From an uncultured Anaerolineae bacterium (lineage in GTDB: Bacteria; Chloroflexota; Anaerolineae; Anaerolineales; Villigracilaceae): DNA of 64,000 nucleotides. Below, in pieces: positions 34,867 to 43,886 of this stretch. Under the pieces are notes generated by a model. It saw only the letters and a program-made list of their open reading frames with translations, ran no database searches and was not told the DNA's origin. The stretch is taken from the NCBI GenBank assembly GCA_903875215.1, contig CAIQVH010000016.1, positions 124,001 to 188,000 on the forward strand, written 5' to 3'. The position numbers and the translations under genes were made by a program. Every line of letters starts with the position of its first letter. The first letter of the stretch is position 1.

Positions 34867-35001
34867 TTACACCACCGGGTCATCGGGGTGCTGGCTATTC
34901 CAGCGCTCCACCAGCTCGGCGGAGGTTTTACCGATTTTGTTGCGGATGGCAGTGATGTTTGAAGCCAAGGAAACTTCCCAGCGCAGGCAGGAAAAATCCA
35001 T
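34867..35001 (-). pseudogene. Short ORF or gene remnant (44 aa)
   Basis: The frame reads protein-like at its C-terminal part (ASNITAIRNKIGKTSAELV, then RWNSQHPDDPVV) before TAA. The ATG at 35001 lacks a ribosome binding site and has an in-frame stop nine bases upstream, while the neighbouring frame continues upstream. This could be the 3' end of a truncated or frameshifted gene. No family was recognised. A repeat-like segment follows at 35018-35082. Confidence 0.35.
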
Positions 35002-35017
35002 GCTCGATCATGATATC

Positions 35018-35082
35018 AAAAAATCTCGGCGAGAAATGGAATTTTCCCGCCTGGATATTAAATTTCGCTGGCGAGATTTTTG
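35018..35082. repeat. Imperfect inverted repeat in the radA-SDR intergenic region
   Basis: AAAATCTCGGCGAGAAAT (about 35019-35036) faces ATTTCGCTGGCGAGATTTTT (35062-35081) around an A/T-rich loop. It may be a relic of a small mobile element or an RNA hairpin. Apart from this, the remnant ORF and a TATAAT box at 35217-35222 before the next gene, nothing else is seen in 34804-35241. Confidence 0.45.
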
Positions 35083-35241
35083 GCTTTTCAGCTGCTGGCA
35101 GGCTGGAAAGGCTTGGGGAGGATTGGGGCCGCCTGCTGGGCTTTTCTTCTTGATCAGGAAATTTGGAATTGCTGTTTTGCAAATGGGATGGTCGGGAAGG
35201 GCGGCCAACAATGCGCTATAATCTGGTAAACAGGAGTTGAG

Positions 35242-36087
35242 ATGTCGGTTTCGATGCAAGGAAAAATTGTCTTGGTCACCGGCGCCACGGCGGGGATTGG
35301 CCTGGCAACGGCCCGCGAGCTGGCCCGCAAAGGTGCCCAGGTGACCCTGGTGGGGCGCAACCCTGCCAGGCTGGCTGCAGTGATTGCGCAGATCAGTTCT
35401 CAGACCGGGAACCCCCACCTGGAATCCATCTCCGCCGATCTTTCCACGCGGGCTGGGGTGCAGTTGGTGGCGCACGAATTTAAAAAACGCCACACCTGCC
35501 TGGATGTGCTGATCAATAATGCCGGGGCCTTTTTTAATTCGCGCCAGCTTTCTGTTGATGGCCTGGAGATGACCTTCGCGCTTAATCACCTGAATTATTT
35601 TCACCTGACCAACCTGCTGCTGGATGTGTTGCAAGCCAGTTCCCCGGCGCGCATTGTCAACGTGGCTTCGGATGCGCACCGCGGGCAAACACTGGATTTT
35701 GGCAATTTGCAGCTCGAAAAGGGCTATTCCGGCAGGTTGGCTTATGGCCGTTCGAAACTGATGAATGTGCTCTTTACCTACGAACTGGCCCGGCGGCTGG
35801 AAGGCCGGGGGGTGACCGCTAATGCTCTGCACCCTGGTTTTGTGGCCACGCAGATGGGTATGAACAACGGCCGCCTGATGCAACTGGTGATGAAGCTGGT
35901 TGCGCCGCTCGCCAGGTCGCCGGAGGAGGGCGCATCCACCAGCCTGTATCTGGCCGTTTCGCAGGAAGTGGAAGGCGTCAGCGGCCGGTATTATGTCGAT
36001 AAATATCCTGTCCAGTCGGATCCCGCTTCGTATGATCTGGCTGCTGCCCAAAAATTGTGGGACGCCAGCCTGGAATTGATGGCCTGA
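35242..36087 (+). CDS. Short-chain dehydrogenase/reductase
   Basis: A 281-aa NAD(P)-dependent oxidoreductase. Motifs: cofactor loop TGATAGIG (residues 13-20), NNAG near 93, catalytic Ser region IVNVASDAH and Y-x3-K in YGRSK near 170. The cofactor-proximal GRNPARL suggests NADPH. The pattern resembles retinol-dehydrogenase-like SDRs; substrate unknown. AGGAG (35232-35236) precedes the ATG and TATAAT lies at 35217-35222. Confidence 0.88.
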   Translation: MSVSMQGKIVLVTGATAGIGLATARELARKGAQVTLVGRNPARLAAVIAQISSQTGNPHLESISADLSTRAGVQLVAHEFKKRHTCLDVLINNAGAFFNSRQLSVDGLEMTFALNHLNYFHLTNLLLDVLQASSPARIVNVASDAHRGQTLDFGNLQLEKGYSGRLAYGRSKLMNVLFTYELARRLEGRGVTANALHPGFVATQMGMNNGRLMQLVMKLVAPLARSPEEGASTSLYLAVSQEVEGVSGRYYVDKYPVQSDPASYDLAAAQKLWDASLELMA

Positions 36088-36211
36088 CCCCGCACTCTGT
36101 ATCTCCGCCCATCCGCCCCGGAACCTGAAAACCGTTCAACCGCCTGCGCTTTTCCTGGCTCTGGTCTAGAGAGGGGCGAAGCTGTCTATGATTTTCTGAG
36201 TGAGTTGATTG

Positions 36212-37996
36212 ATGAGTATCCTTTCTGCCAAGTCTGCTGCTGAATTTACCCTGCCACGCCCCTGGTTCAATCGCTCGGATGCGGCGCGCTGGATTGCCTC
36301 GCATGCCGGGCGGCATTGGAGCATTATACTAATGCTTTTTGTGGGCGCTTTTGGAAATGCCGCGCTGGCTGCCGTGGTGCCGTTGCTGGTGGGGGATGCG
36401 TTTAATGCCATGCTGCGCCCCGCGCCCGATACGAGCGTGTTGCTGCCGCTGGCCCTGCTGATTGGCGGCACGCAGATTTTGCGCGGTGTGCTGCAACTGG
36501 GACGCAATTTTGGCGCCGAGTTGCTGGGTCAACGGCTGGAGCGCGAGATCCGCGACGAGTTGTATATCTCATTGCTGGGCAAGAGCATGACCTTTCACAG
36601 CCTGCAGCCGGTGGGCGATACAATGGCGCGCGCCACCAACGACGTGCGCGAGGTCAACTTTATGTTCAGCCCCGGCATTAACCTGGTAATCGGTTCGTTT
36701 TTCTTCCTGGTAATGCCGATTGTCTTTGCGCCACGCTATCATCTCTCGCTGTTGGCCACCCCGGCGGTCTTCATGGTTTGCTATTTCATCGCCCTGGTGC
36801 GTTATCTGCGCAACCTGTCGCCCATCAGCGATGAGGTGCGCAGCAGTTTCGGTGAGATGAATACGCATTTATCGGAATCACTGGACGGCGTGGAAACGGT
36901 TAAAAGTGCGGCGCAGGAATCGGCCGAGGTGGAGCGGTTTGTCGTCAACGCCAGGAGAGTCCGCGATGCGTTTGTGCGGCAGGGGGATACCGAAGCGCGT
37001 TTTATTGCCTTCCTGTTATATGGCGTTGCGATTGCGGCGGGCCTGACGCATGCCCTGTTGCTCTTTCGGGCCGGGCTTCTCAACACTGGCCAGGTGATTG
37101 GCTATTTTGGCCTGCTGCGCATGCTCGATTTTCCCACGTTTACCTCCTCATGGGCTTACACCCAGGTTTCGCTCGGCTTTTCGAGCGCGCGGCGCATTTT
37201 GGAGTTGATGAACCGCGAAACGAACCTCGATCAGAACGCCGCGGGGTTTAGCGGCGCGATGCGCGGCGAAATCGAGTTCCGCGATGTCAGTTTTGGGTAT
37301 GACCAGCTGAACGAGGGCGCAGCCGGGTCGGCGGTGCTGGAAAGGCTCTCGTTCAAAGTCCGGCCCGGGCAGACGGTGGCAATCGTCGGGCAGACCGGGG
37401 CGGGGAAGACTTCGCTGGTGCGGCTGGTGAATCGTACCTATGATACTTCTGCCGGGCAGGTGCTGGTGGATGGCGTGGACGTGCGCGATTGGAACCTGGC
37501 CGCGCTGCGATCGCAGATTTCGATGATTGAGCAGGATATTTTCCTGTTTTCGCGCAGTATCAGTGAAAATATTGCCTTTGGCAAGCCGGGTTCGACGCAG
37601 GAAGTGGTGGAGCAGGCCGCCGGGGCAGCTCAGGCGCACGAGTTCATCCAGACCTTTGAGCAGGGCTATGAAACGGTGATCGGCGAACGCGGGGTGACGC
37701 TTTCGGGTGGCCAGCGTCAGCGCCTGGCCCTGGCGCGTGCTTTTCTCACCGATCCGCGGATTCTCATCCTGGATGATTCAACCAGCGCGATTGATTCGGC
37801 TACCGAAGATAAGATTCAACGCGCCATATCTGCCGCCGCCAAAGGCCGCACCACCCTGTTGATTACTCACCGCCTGAGCCAGATTCGCTGGGCCGACCTG
37901 ATCCTGGTTCTGCGCCAGGGGCGCATCGTGGCGATGGGTACGCACGACGAGCTGATGAGAAGCTCTGAAGCCTACGGACGCATTTTTCGGGAATAA
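36212..37996 (+). CDS. ABC exporter half-transporter, degenerate-site subunit
   Basis: A 594-aa TMD-NBD half-transporter. Six helices lie in about 25-320, and the NBD starts near 345. Walker A GQTGAGKTS and signature LSGGQ are canonical, but Walker B reads LILDDSTSAID: D522 replaces the catalytic Glu. This is the hallmark of the non-catalytic subunit in heterodimeric exporters (TM287/288, BmrCD type). The partner is probably the second half-transporter at 39818. TTG 36209 is an alternative start directly before ATG 36212. A 124-bp gap follows the SDR. Confidence 0.9.
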   Translation: MSILSAKSAAEFTLPRPWFNRSDAARWIASHAGRHWSIILMLFVGAFGNAALAAVVPLLVGDAFNAMLRPAPDTSVLLPLALLIGGTQILRGVLQLGRNFGAELLGQRLEREIRDELYISLLGKSMTFHSLQPVGDTMARATNDVREVNFMFSPGINLVIGSFFFLVMPIVFAPRYHLSLLATPAVFMVCYFIALVRYLRNLSPISDEVRSSFGEMNTHLSESLDGVETVKSAAQESAEVERFVVNARRVRDAFVRQGDTEARFIAFLLYGVAIAAGLTHALLLFRAGLLNTGQVIGYFGLLRMLDFPTFTSSWAYTQVSLGFSSARRILELMNRETNLDQNAAGFSGAMRGEIEFRDVSFGYDQLNEGAAGSAVLERLSFKVRPGQTVAIVGQTGAGKTSLVRLVNRTYDTSAGQVLVDGVDVRDWNLAALRSQISMIEQDIFLFSRSISENIAFGKPGSTQEVVEQAAGAAQAHEFIQTFEQGYETVIGERGVTLSGGQRQRLALARAFLTDPRILILDDSTSAIDSATEDKIQRAISAAAKGRTTLLITHRLSQIRWADLILVLRQGRIVAMGTHDELMRSSEAYGRIFRE

Positions 37997-38034
37997 TTTC
38001 TCGCCACATCCATCCAATACTCAAGGAACCCAGC

Positions 38035-39756
38035 ATGAAAAAGAATAATGCTTTTCGTCTATTGGTCGTCTTTTTTATTCTCAGCCTGGTCCTGGCAGCC
38101 TGCGGCGCAGCCGATGAGAGTGATTCGGACCTGGGCAGCCTGCCGGATGATTCTGCGGTGGATGCCCAGCCGGCCGAAATTGTTCAACCCACGGAAATGC
38201 CTCAGCCCACGGAGCAATCGGCCAGCGAAGCGGCTGCGCCGGATGGCGCGGTGTTCGATCTGGGCTTTCGCCCTGCCGAAAACGGCTTCAGCTTCAGCAA
38301 CTACGGCGACGATCTCGAAGTCACCAACCTGACCGAAGCCGAACTGCGCCGCATGTTCGGCGACCAGGTCTGCGCTCGGCTGGAAGGGGATCAATGCACG
38401 CTGACTCCGCCTGCCCAGCAGTGGATGGAACAGCTAAACGGCGATATGGCCGGCGGACACTGCGAAGGCATGGCCGCTCTAAGCTTGTTGATGTACACTG
38501 ACCAGGTATCGGAGGCGGATTTCGGCGGCGCGCAGGCCAGCCAGCTGGATATCAACGACCCCGGCTTGCAGCGTGAAATTGCGTACTGGTGGGCCACCCA
38601 GGCGGTGGATCCTACCTATGCCAGTGTCATCAAAGGCACGCCGGTTGAAATCCTGCAAACTGTTGAGAAAATGCAAGCCACAGGCGAAACCTACACCCTC
38701 GGGATTTACAAGGAAGATGGTTCGGGTGGGCACGCCATTACGCCCTTTGGCGTGCAGGATAAGGGCGATGGGCTGTTTGCCATCCTGGTTTATGATAACA
38801 ACTATCCGGGTGAAACGCGCGAATTGCTGGTGGATACCCGCGACAACAGCTGGGTGTATGAAGCCTCCATTAATCCGCAGGTCGAATCGGAACTCTACAC
38901 TGGCAACGCCGATACCATGACCCTCGACCTGACGCCCACTTCGGCGCGCCTTGGCCGGCAGCAGTGCCCCTTCTGTGAAGGCAGTACCGCATTGCTGGCC
39001 GGCGGCAAGCTGGCCGATGCCGCCCAACAATTCAACCAGGTCTTCCTGGATGGGGAAGGTCACCTGCTCATCACCGATGATGACGGGCATCGTCTGGGCT
39101 ATGTGGATGGCAAACTGGTCAATGAAATCCCCGGTGCGCAGTACAGCTTGTATCGTATGGGAGAGGGTCTCAACGCCCCCGAGCCGCTCTACTGGCTGCC
39201 CGCCGGGCTGAATGTCACCATTACCATTGACGGCAGCACCCTGACGGAAGAATCCGTCACCGACCTGGTGATGATTGGCTCCGGCTTCAGCATTGGCGTG
39301 GAAGGCATCAGCCTGGCCCCCGGGCAGGTGGACAGCGCTTACTTCTACCCGGCGGATGAGATGATCTCCTACGAAACCAGCGCCGACGAATCGCCGAACA
39401 TCGTCCTCGGCGTGGAGCGGCCCGGCAGTGCCGCGGACTATTCCTTTGAAGCGCAGGGCACCGACATGGTCGGCGGGGGCACGCTCACCCTTTCGCTCGA
39501 CAGCAAGGCCGGCGATCTGCTGATCAACACCGAAAAGCTGAACAACCCCGGCTCATTCGACTTTTACATGACTCGCATCACCGACGACCTGGAAGATGAA
39601 TTCTCCGCCGAGCAGATTGCGTTGCAGGAGGGTGCGCTGGTCTACATCAACTATGCAGAATGGAATAGCGCCAACCCCACCGGCATCTACTTCGGCGTGG
39701 ACCTGAACGGCGACGGCACGATTGATGATGAATATGTAGTGGACGACTCGCAATAA
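38035..39756 (+). CDS. Large lipoprotein with Cys-His-Asp pattern between two ABC half-transporters
   Basis: A 573-aa protein. The signal peptide ends in a lipobox LAAC (C23), followed by a Pro/Glu-rich linker to about 70. A conserved-looking block has GGHCEGMAALS (C143), GGHAITPFGV (H233) and LVYDNNYPG (D254), the order and spacing of a papain-like or transglutaminase-like active site. The C-terminal half (about 300-573) is beta-rich with a CPFC pair near 315 and ends in an EF-hand-like DLNGDGTIDDEY. AAGGA precedes the ATG. No family was assigned; peptidase activity is inference. Confidence 0.8.
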   Translation: MKKNNAFRLLVVFFILSLVLAACGAADESDSDLGSLPDDSAVDAQPAEIVQPTEMPQPTEQSASEAAAPDGAVFDLGFRPAENGFSFSNYGDDLEVTNLTEAELRRMFGDQVCARLEGDQCTLTPPAQQWMEQLNGDMAGGHCEGMAALSLLMYTDQVSEADFGGAQASQLDINDPGLQREIAYWWATQAVDPTYASVIKGTPVEILQTVEKMQATGETYTLGIYKEDGSGGHAITPFGVQDKGDGLFAILVYDNNYPGETRELLVDTRDNSWVYEASINPQVESELYTGNADTMTLDLTPTSARLGRQQCPFCEGSTALLAGGKLADAAQQFNQVFLDGEGHLLITDDDGHRLGYVDGKLVNEIPGAQYSLYRMGEGLNAPEPLYWLPAGLNVTITIDGSTLTEESVTDLVMIGSGFSIGVEGISLAPGQVDSAYFYPADEMISYETSADESPNIVLGVERPGSAADYSFEAQGTDMVGGGTLTLSLDSKAGDLLINTEKLNNPGSFDFYMTRITDDLEDEFSAEQIALQEGALVYINYAEWNSANPTGIYFGVDLNGDGTIDDEYVVDDSQ

Positions 39757-39817
39757 GAACCTGGGCAGGGAGAGGCAGCGCGCTGTTTCTTGCTCTCTCC
39801 CTGCCAGATGAGGATGT

Positions 39818-41629
39818 ATGGGCTTTTTTGCCGGATTGAACAACGAAAAATATGACCGTCAATACAGCGACCGCGAACTGGTGCGGCGCATGTTGGGCTA
39901 TTTTGCCCCGCAGAAACCGCGCATCACCGGCATTGTCACGCTGGTGATCGGGATGGCCGGCCTGGGCGCGGCCCTGCCGGTCATCGTCAGCCGCATCATG
40001 GATCTGCTTAAGAGCCAGCCCACGCCGCAAGCCATTGCGCTGGTCGGCGCCGGGATGACGGTCATTGCCCTGCTCAATTACGGGCTGAACTGGCTGCGGC
40101 GCGCGCTGACCGTGCGCGCCGTCGGCGACGTGGTGCTGGAACTGCGCGTGAAAGCCTTTGCAGCCGCCGCCGAACACGACCTGTCGTTCTATGATCAATT
40201 CTCCAGCGGGCGTATCGTCAGCCGCATTACCTCCGACACCAACGATTTTGGGCAACTGGTGGTCATCGTGACCGACGTGGCCTCGCAAATCGTTCAGACG
40301 GTCATCCTTGGCGTTGTTTTAGCCCGCACCGAATGGCGGCTGTTCCTGGTCATGCTGGCCTTCATGCCGGTTGTCTTCGCCATTGCCATGGGTTTTCGCC
40401 AGCTGGCGCGCCTGGTCACACGGCGCGGCATGCAGGCCATGGCCGATGTCAACGCCGCCATCAAAGAAACCGTCAGCGGAATTGCCGTCGCCAAGAACTT
40501 TCGCCAGGAACACAGCATCTTCTCCACCTTCGATGCCGCCAACCAGCAATCGTACAAGGTCAACGTCCGGCGCGGTTTCGTGCTCTCACTGGTCTTCCCC
40601 ACGCTCAACGCCGTCAGCGGCATCTTCGTCGGTGTGCTGGTGTATGCGGGCGGCTGGAGCGCGGCGGTGGGGATTGTCACCGTCGGCGCCTGGTATTTGT
40701 TCATCAACTCGCTCGACTACTTCATGTTCCCCATCCTCAACCTGACCTCGTTTTGGGCGCAAATCCAGAGCGGCCTTTCGGCTGCCGAGCGCGCTTTTGC
40801 GCTGATCGACGCCGATCCCAACGTCCGGCAGGTGGAAGAAGGCGACGTGCCCCCGTTAAAAGGGGAAATCCACTTCGACGGGCTGCAATTCCGTTATACC
40901 GACAATGAACCCATTCTGCATGACTTCAACCTGCATATTCAGCCCGGAGAAAATCTGGCCCTGGTGGGTCATACCGGCGCTGGGAAATCCTCCATTGCCA
41001 AGCTGATCGCCCGCTTTTACGAATTTCAGGGCGGAGAACTGCGCATTGATGGCCGCGACATCCGTACTTTAGATTTGCAGCAATACCGCAAACAACTGGG
41101 GATCGTCTCGCAGGTGCCGTTCCTGTTCTCGGGCACGGTGGCCGAGAATATCCGCTATGCTGCTCCCGGCGCAACGGAGGCCGAAATAACGGCCATGGCC
41201 CGTCGCATCGGCGGGGGCGAATGGTTGGAGACTCTGCCCAATGGCCTGGAGACCGAAGTGGGGGAGCGCGGCGGGAGATTAAGCATGGGCCAGCGGCAGC
41301 TGGTCGCGCTGATGCGAGTGCTGGTGCAGAAACCGGCCATCTTTATCCTGGATGAAGCCACCGCCAGTATCGATCCGTTCACCGAATGGCAGATCCAGCA
41401 GGCGTTGGAGTTGATTTTGCAGAATTCCACCAGTATTTTGATCGCGCACCGCCTGTCCACCGTCAAGGCCGCCGACCGGATCGTGGTGATGCGGCAGGGC
41501 GCCATCATCGAGCAGGGCAGTCATACCGGGTTGCTGCAAGCGGGCGGGCATTATGCCGAGTTGTACAACACCTATTTCCGGCATCAGAGCCTGGCCTATA
41601 TTGAACAGGCCAAAACGCTGGCCGGGTAG
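39818..41629 (+). CDS. ABC exporter half-transporter, catalytic-site subunit
   Basis: A 603-aa TMD-NBD protein. Walker A GHTGAGKSS and Walker B IFILDEATASID (Glu513) are intact, but the signature is LSMGQ (Met490 for Gly). In a heterodimer this signature would face the Walker B-defective site of the first half-transporter, so the two degenerate motifs fall in the same composite site. GAGGA precedes the ATG. Substrate unknown. Confidence 0.9.
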   Translation: MGFFAGLNNEKYDRQYSDRELVRRMLGYFAPQKPRITGIVTLVIGMAGLGAALPVIVSRIMDLLKSQPTPQAIALVGAGMTVIALLNYGLNWLRRALTVRAVGDVVLELRVKAFAAAAEHDLSFYDQFSSGRIVSRITSDTNDFGQLVVIVTDVASQIVQTVILGVVLARTEWRLFLVMLAFMPVVFAIAMGFRQLARLVTRRGMQAMADVNAAIKETVSGIAVAKNFRQEHSIFSTFDAANQQSYKVNVRRGFVLSLVFPTLNAVSGIFVGVLVYAGGWSAAVGIVTVGAWYLFINSLDYFMFPILNLTSFWAQIQSGLSAAERAFALIDADPNVRQVEEGDVPPLKGEIHFDGLQFRYTDNEPILHDFNLHIQPGENLALVGHTGAGKSSIAKLIARFYEFQGGELRIDGRDIRTLDLQQYRKQLGIVSQVPFLFSGTVAENIRYAAPGATEAEITAMARRIGGGEWLETLPNGLETEVGERGGRLSMGQRQLVALMRVLVQKPAIFILDEATASIDPFTEWQIQQALELILQNSTSILIAHRLSTVKAADRIVVMRQGAIIEQGSHTGLLQAGGHYAELYNTYFRHQSLAYIEQAKTLAG

Positions 41630-41661
41630 ATGCTCGCAGCCCGGCCCGGCGGGCTTTTGGT

Positions 41662-41667
41662 TATAAT
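41662..41667 (+). promoter_or_regulatory. -10 box for a probably leaderless transcript
   Basis: TATAAT ends six bases before ATG 41674, so transcription would start at or next to the start codon. No ribosome binding site is present and no clear -35. Confidence 0.5.
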
Positions 41668-41673
41668 CACCCC

Positions 41674-42939
41674 ATGTCTCCCTCCCTGGCCGATAAACTG
41701 AAAACGCTGGGCGTCAAAGTGGGAACCGGCGAGATTCAGCCGCCGCCCCCCAGGCCGCGGCGCGATTCAGCGCTGGAACATGCGCTGGAGGGGCGCTGGA
41801 TTGAAACCCGGCGCGGTTTCGCGTTTGTCGTCGAACAGGTTTTTCCGGGCGGTTATCGGCACGGCGCAACGCCCATCCGCCTGGCCGCCGGGCTTGAAAC
41901 GCTGGCTGCCTGGGCCGGCGATGAGCGCCTGGCGAGTCTGCCGGTTTCCAAACTGGCCTTTCTCGATACCGAAACTTCTGGTCTGGCGGGCGGCACGGGC
42001 ACCTACGCCTTCATGGTGGGCCTGGGCCGTTTTGTGGAAGATGAATTTCACCTGGCCCAGTTTTTTATGCCCGACCCGGCGGATGAAGCCGCCCTGCTCG
42101 AGGCCCTGGCCGACTTCCTGGCTCCGTGCGCCGCGCTGGTGACCTTTAACGGGAAAGCCTTCGATGCCCCGCTGCTGCGCACGCGCTACACTCTCAACCA
42201 GAGTCCCTGCCCATTGGATGGCTTCGCCCACCTCGACCTGCTGCCGCTGGCGCGCCGCCTGTGGCGCGATCGGCTGCCCAGCCGCGCACTTAAATACCTC
42301 GAAGAACACATTCTGCAAGCCCCGCGCAGTGCCGAGGAAGTGCCCGGCTACGAAATTCCCTGGCTGTACTTCGATTTTCTACGCACCGGTGACGCCGCCC
42401 CGCTGAAAGGCGTTTTTTACCACAACGCCATGGACATCGTCGCCATGGCCGCCCTGCTCAGCCTGACGGCGCGTATGCTGGCTGATCCGCACGCCTTTGA
42501 ACTGGAACACGGCCTGGATGTGATTGCCCTGGCTAAACTGTTTGAAGACCTGAACCGTTGGGAAGATGCCGCCCTGCTCTACGAACGCGGCCTGCAAACC
42601 GCCCGCGCCAACGGCGCGCCCCTCTCGGAGCAGGCCCTCTCCGAGCCGGATTTTTGGCAGGCCGTCCGCCGCCTGGCGGTGCTTCAAAAACGGCGCGGCG
42701 ATCTCGACGTGGCCCTGCGGCTGTGGGAAAAGTCCGCTGCCGAGGGTCACATCTACGCCCATGTGGAACTGGCCAAATATTACGAACATACCCGCAAAGA
42801 GCCAGCCGCCGCCTTGCAGTGGACGGTTTCTGCCATGGCGCACGTGCGCGCCGATTTGTTCATGCCCGCTTACATGAAAAATCACTGGCTTTCTGAATTG
42901 GAACACCGCCAAAAACGCCTGGAAGGAAAACTCAAGTGA
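41674..42939 (+). CDS. YprB-like RNase H-fold exonuclease with TPR-like C-terminus
   Basis: A 421-aa protein. The DEDD-type nuclease fold has FLDTETSGLAGG (D98, E100), VTFNGKAFDAPLL (D164) and YHNAMDIVAMAAL as the last motif (about 248). This matches the RNase_H_2/YprB-like group. The C-terminal 150 residues are helical with TPR-like repeats (LYERGLQTA..., LRLWEKSAAEGHIYAHVELAKYYEH). Substrate not known. Start as ATG 41674, without ribosome binding site. Confidence 0.82.
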   Translation: MSPSLADKLKTLGVKVGTGEIQPPPPRPRRDSALEHALEGRWIETRRGFAFVVEQVFPGGYRHGATPIRLAAGLETLAAWAGDERLASLPVSKLAFLDTETSGLAGGTGTYAFMVGLGRFVEDEFHLAQFFMPDPADEAALLEALADFLAPCAALVTFNGKAFDAPLLRTRYTLNQSPCPLDGFAHLDLLPLARRLWRDRLPSRALKYLEEHILQAPRSAEEVPGYEIPWLYFDFLRTGDAAPLKGVFYHNAMDIVAMAALLSLTARMLADPHAFELEHGLDVIALAKLFEDLNRWEDAALLYERGLQTARANGAPLSEQALSEPDFWQAVRRLAVLQKRRGDLDVALRLWEKSAAEGHIYAHVELAKYYEHTRKEPAAALQWTVSAMAHVRADLFMPAYMKNHWLSELEHRQKRLEGKLK

Positions 42940-43886
42940 AACAACCTGGCTCCCGCAAAGTCACCGGCGTCATCCTGATCTCCATTTCCGCCGCCTGTTT
43001 TGGGACTCTGGCCATTTTTGGCCACTACGCCTACGCTGACGGAATGGACACCTTCACCACCCTGTTTCTGCGCTTTGGCTTTGCAGCCCTGCTGATGGGC
43101 GCGCTGCTGGCCTGGCGGCGCGAACCGCTGCCACGCGGCAAAACCCTGCTGCAACTGATCGGCATGGGGGCGCTGGGATACGTCGGGCAGTCATTCGCCT
43201 ACCTGACCGCCACCAAGTACGCCTCTCCCGGGCTGGTGGCCCTGCTCCTTTACCTGTATCCAACCTTTGTTGCCATCCTCTCGGCGATCTTTCTCAAGGA
43301 ACACATTTCGCGCCTGAAAATCCTGGCCTTGCTGCTGGCGCTGACCGGCACCGCCCTGACAGTGGATCCGCGCGGCGGGGAATTGCCCGGCGTGCTGATG
43401 GCCATCAGCGCCGCCACCATTTACTCGGTCTACATCCTGGTCGGCACAAACGTCATGCGCCAGGTCACCGTCGTCCAGTCTTCGACGGTTATCTTCACCG
43501 CGGCGGGAGCAGTCTTCGGCATGCTGACATTTTCCTCGGGGCCTCACTTCCCGGCCAGCTCGTTCGGATGGGCCGCCGTGGCTGCCATCGTGCTGATCGC
43601 CACCGTCATCCCAGTGGTCACCTTTCTCGCCGGGCTGGAACGCATCGGCCCGACCAATGCCGCCATGCTCTCCACGCTCGAGCCGGTGGTCACCGTTTTG
43701 ATGGCCGCGCTGCTGCTCGGCGAAACCCTGCGCCTGGTGACGCTGATCGGCGGGCTGCTGATCCTGACCTCCGTCTTCCTGCTGACGCGCGGAGAATTTC
43801 AGCCTCCAGCCTCCGCCCATTCGCCCGAACCCGATCTTGCCCTGCAATCCACCCCCGTTCCCCCCCAAGAAAGCGAGAACCCATGA
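42936..43886 (+). CDS. EamA-family (DMT) transporter
   Basis: A 316-aa protein with ten membrane helices in two EamA repeats: ISAACFGTLAIFGHYAY...RFGFAALLM and SAATIYSVYILVG...LSTLEPVVTVLMAALLLGE, the latter holding the typical EP-x-V motif. Substrate unknown; family members export metabolites. The start is GTG 42936, overlapping the previous stop by 4 bp with AAGGAAAA upstream. Confidence 0.88.
   Translation: MKQPGSRKVTGVILISISAACFGTLAIFGHYAYADGMDTFTTLFLRFGFAALLMGALLAWRREPLPRGKTLLQLIGMGALGYVGQSFAYLTATKYASPGLVALLLYLYPTFVAILSAIFLKEHISRLKILALLLALTGTALTVDPRGGELPGVLMAISAATIYSVYILVGTNVMRQVTVVQSSTVIFTAAGAVFGMLTFSSGPHFPASSFGWAAVAAIVLIATVIPVVTFLAGLERIGPTNAAMLSTLEPVVTVLMAALLLGETLRLVTLIGGLLILTSVFLLTRGEFQPPASAHSPEPDLALQSTPVPPQESENP

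Noticed and set aside
43568-43882. Extended N-terminus of the amidase ORF
   Set aside because: It overlaps the EamA transporter in another frame and has an Arg/His/Pro-rich composition; ATG 43883 gives the normal amidase start.
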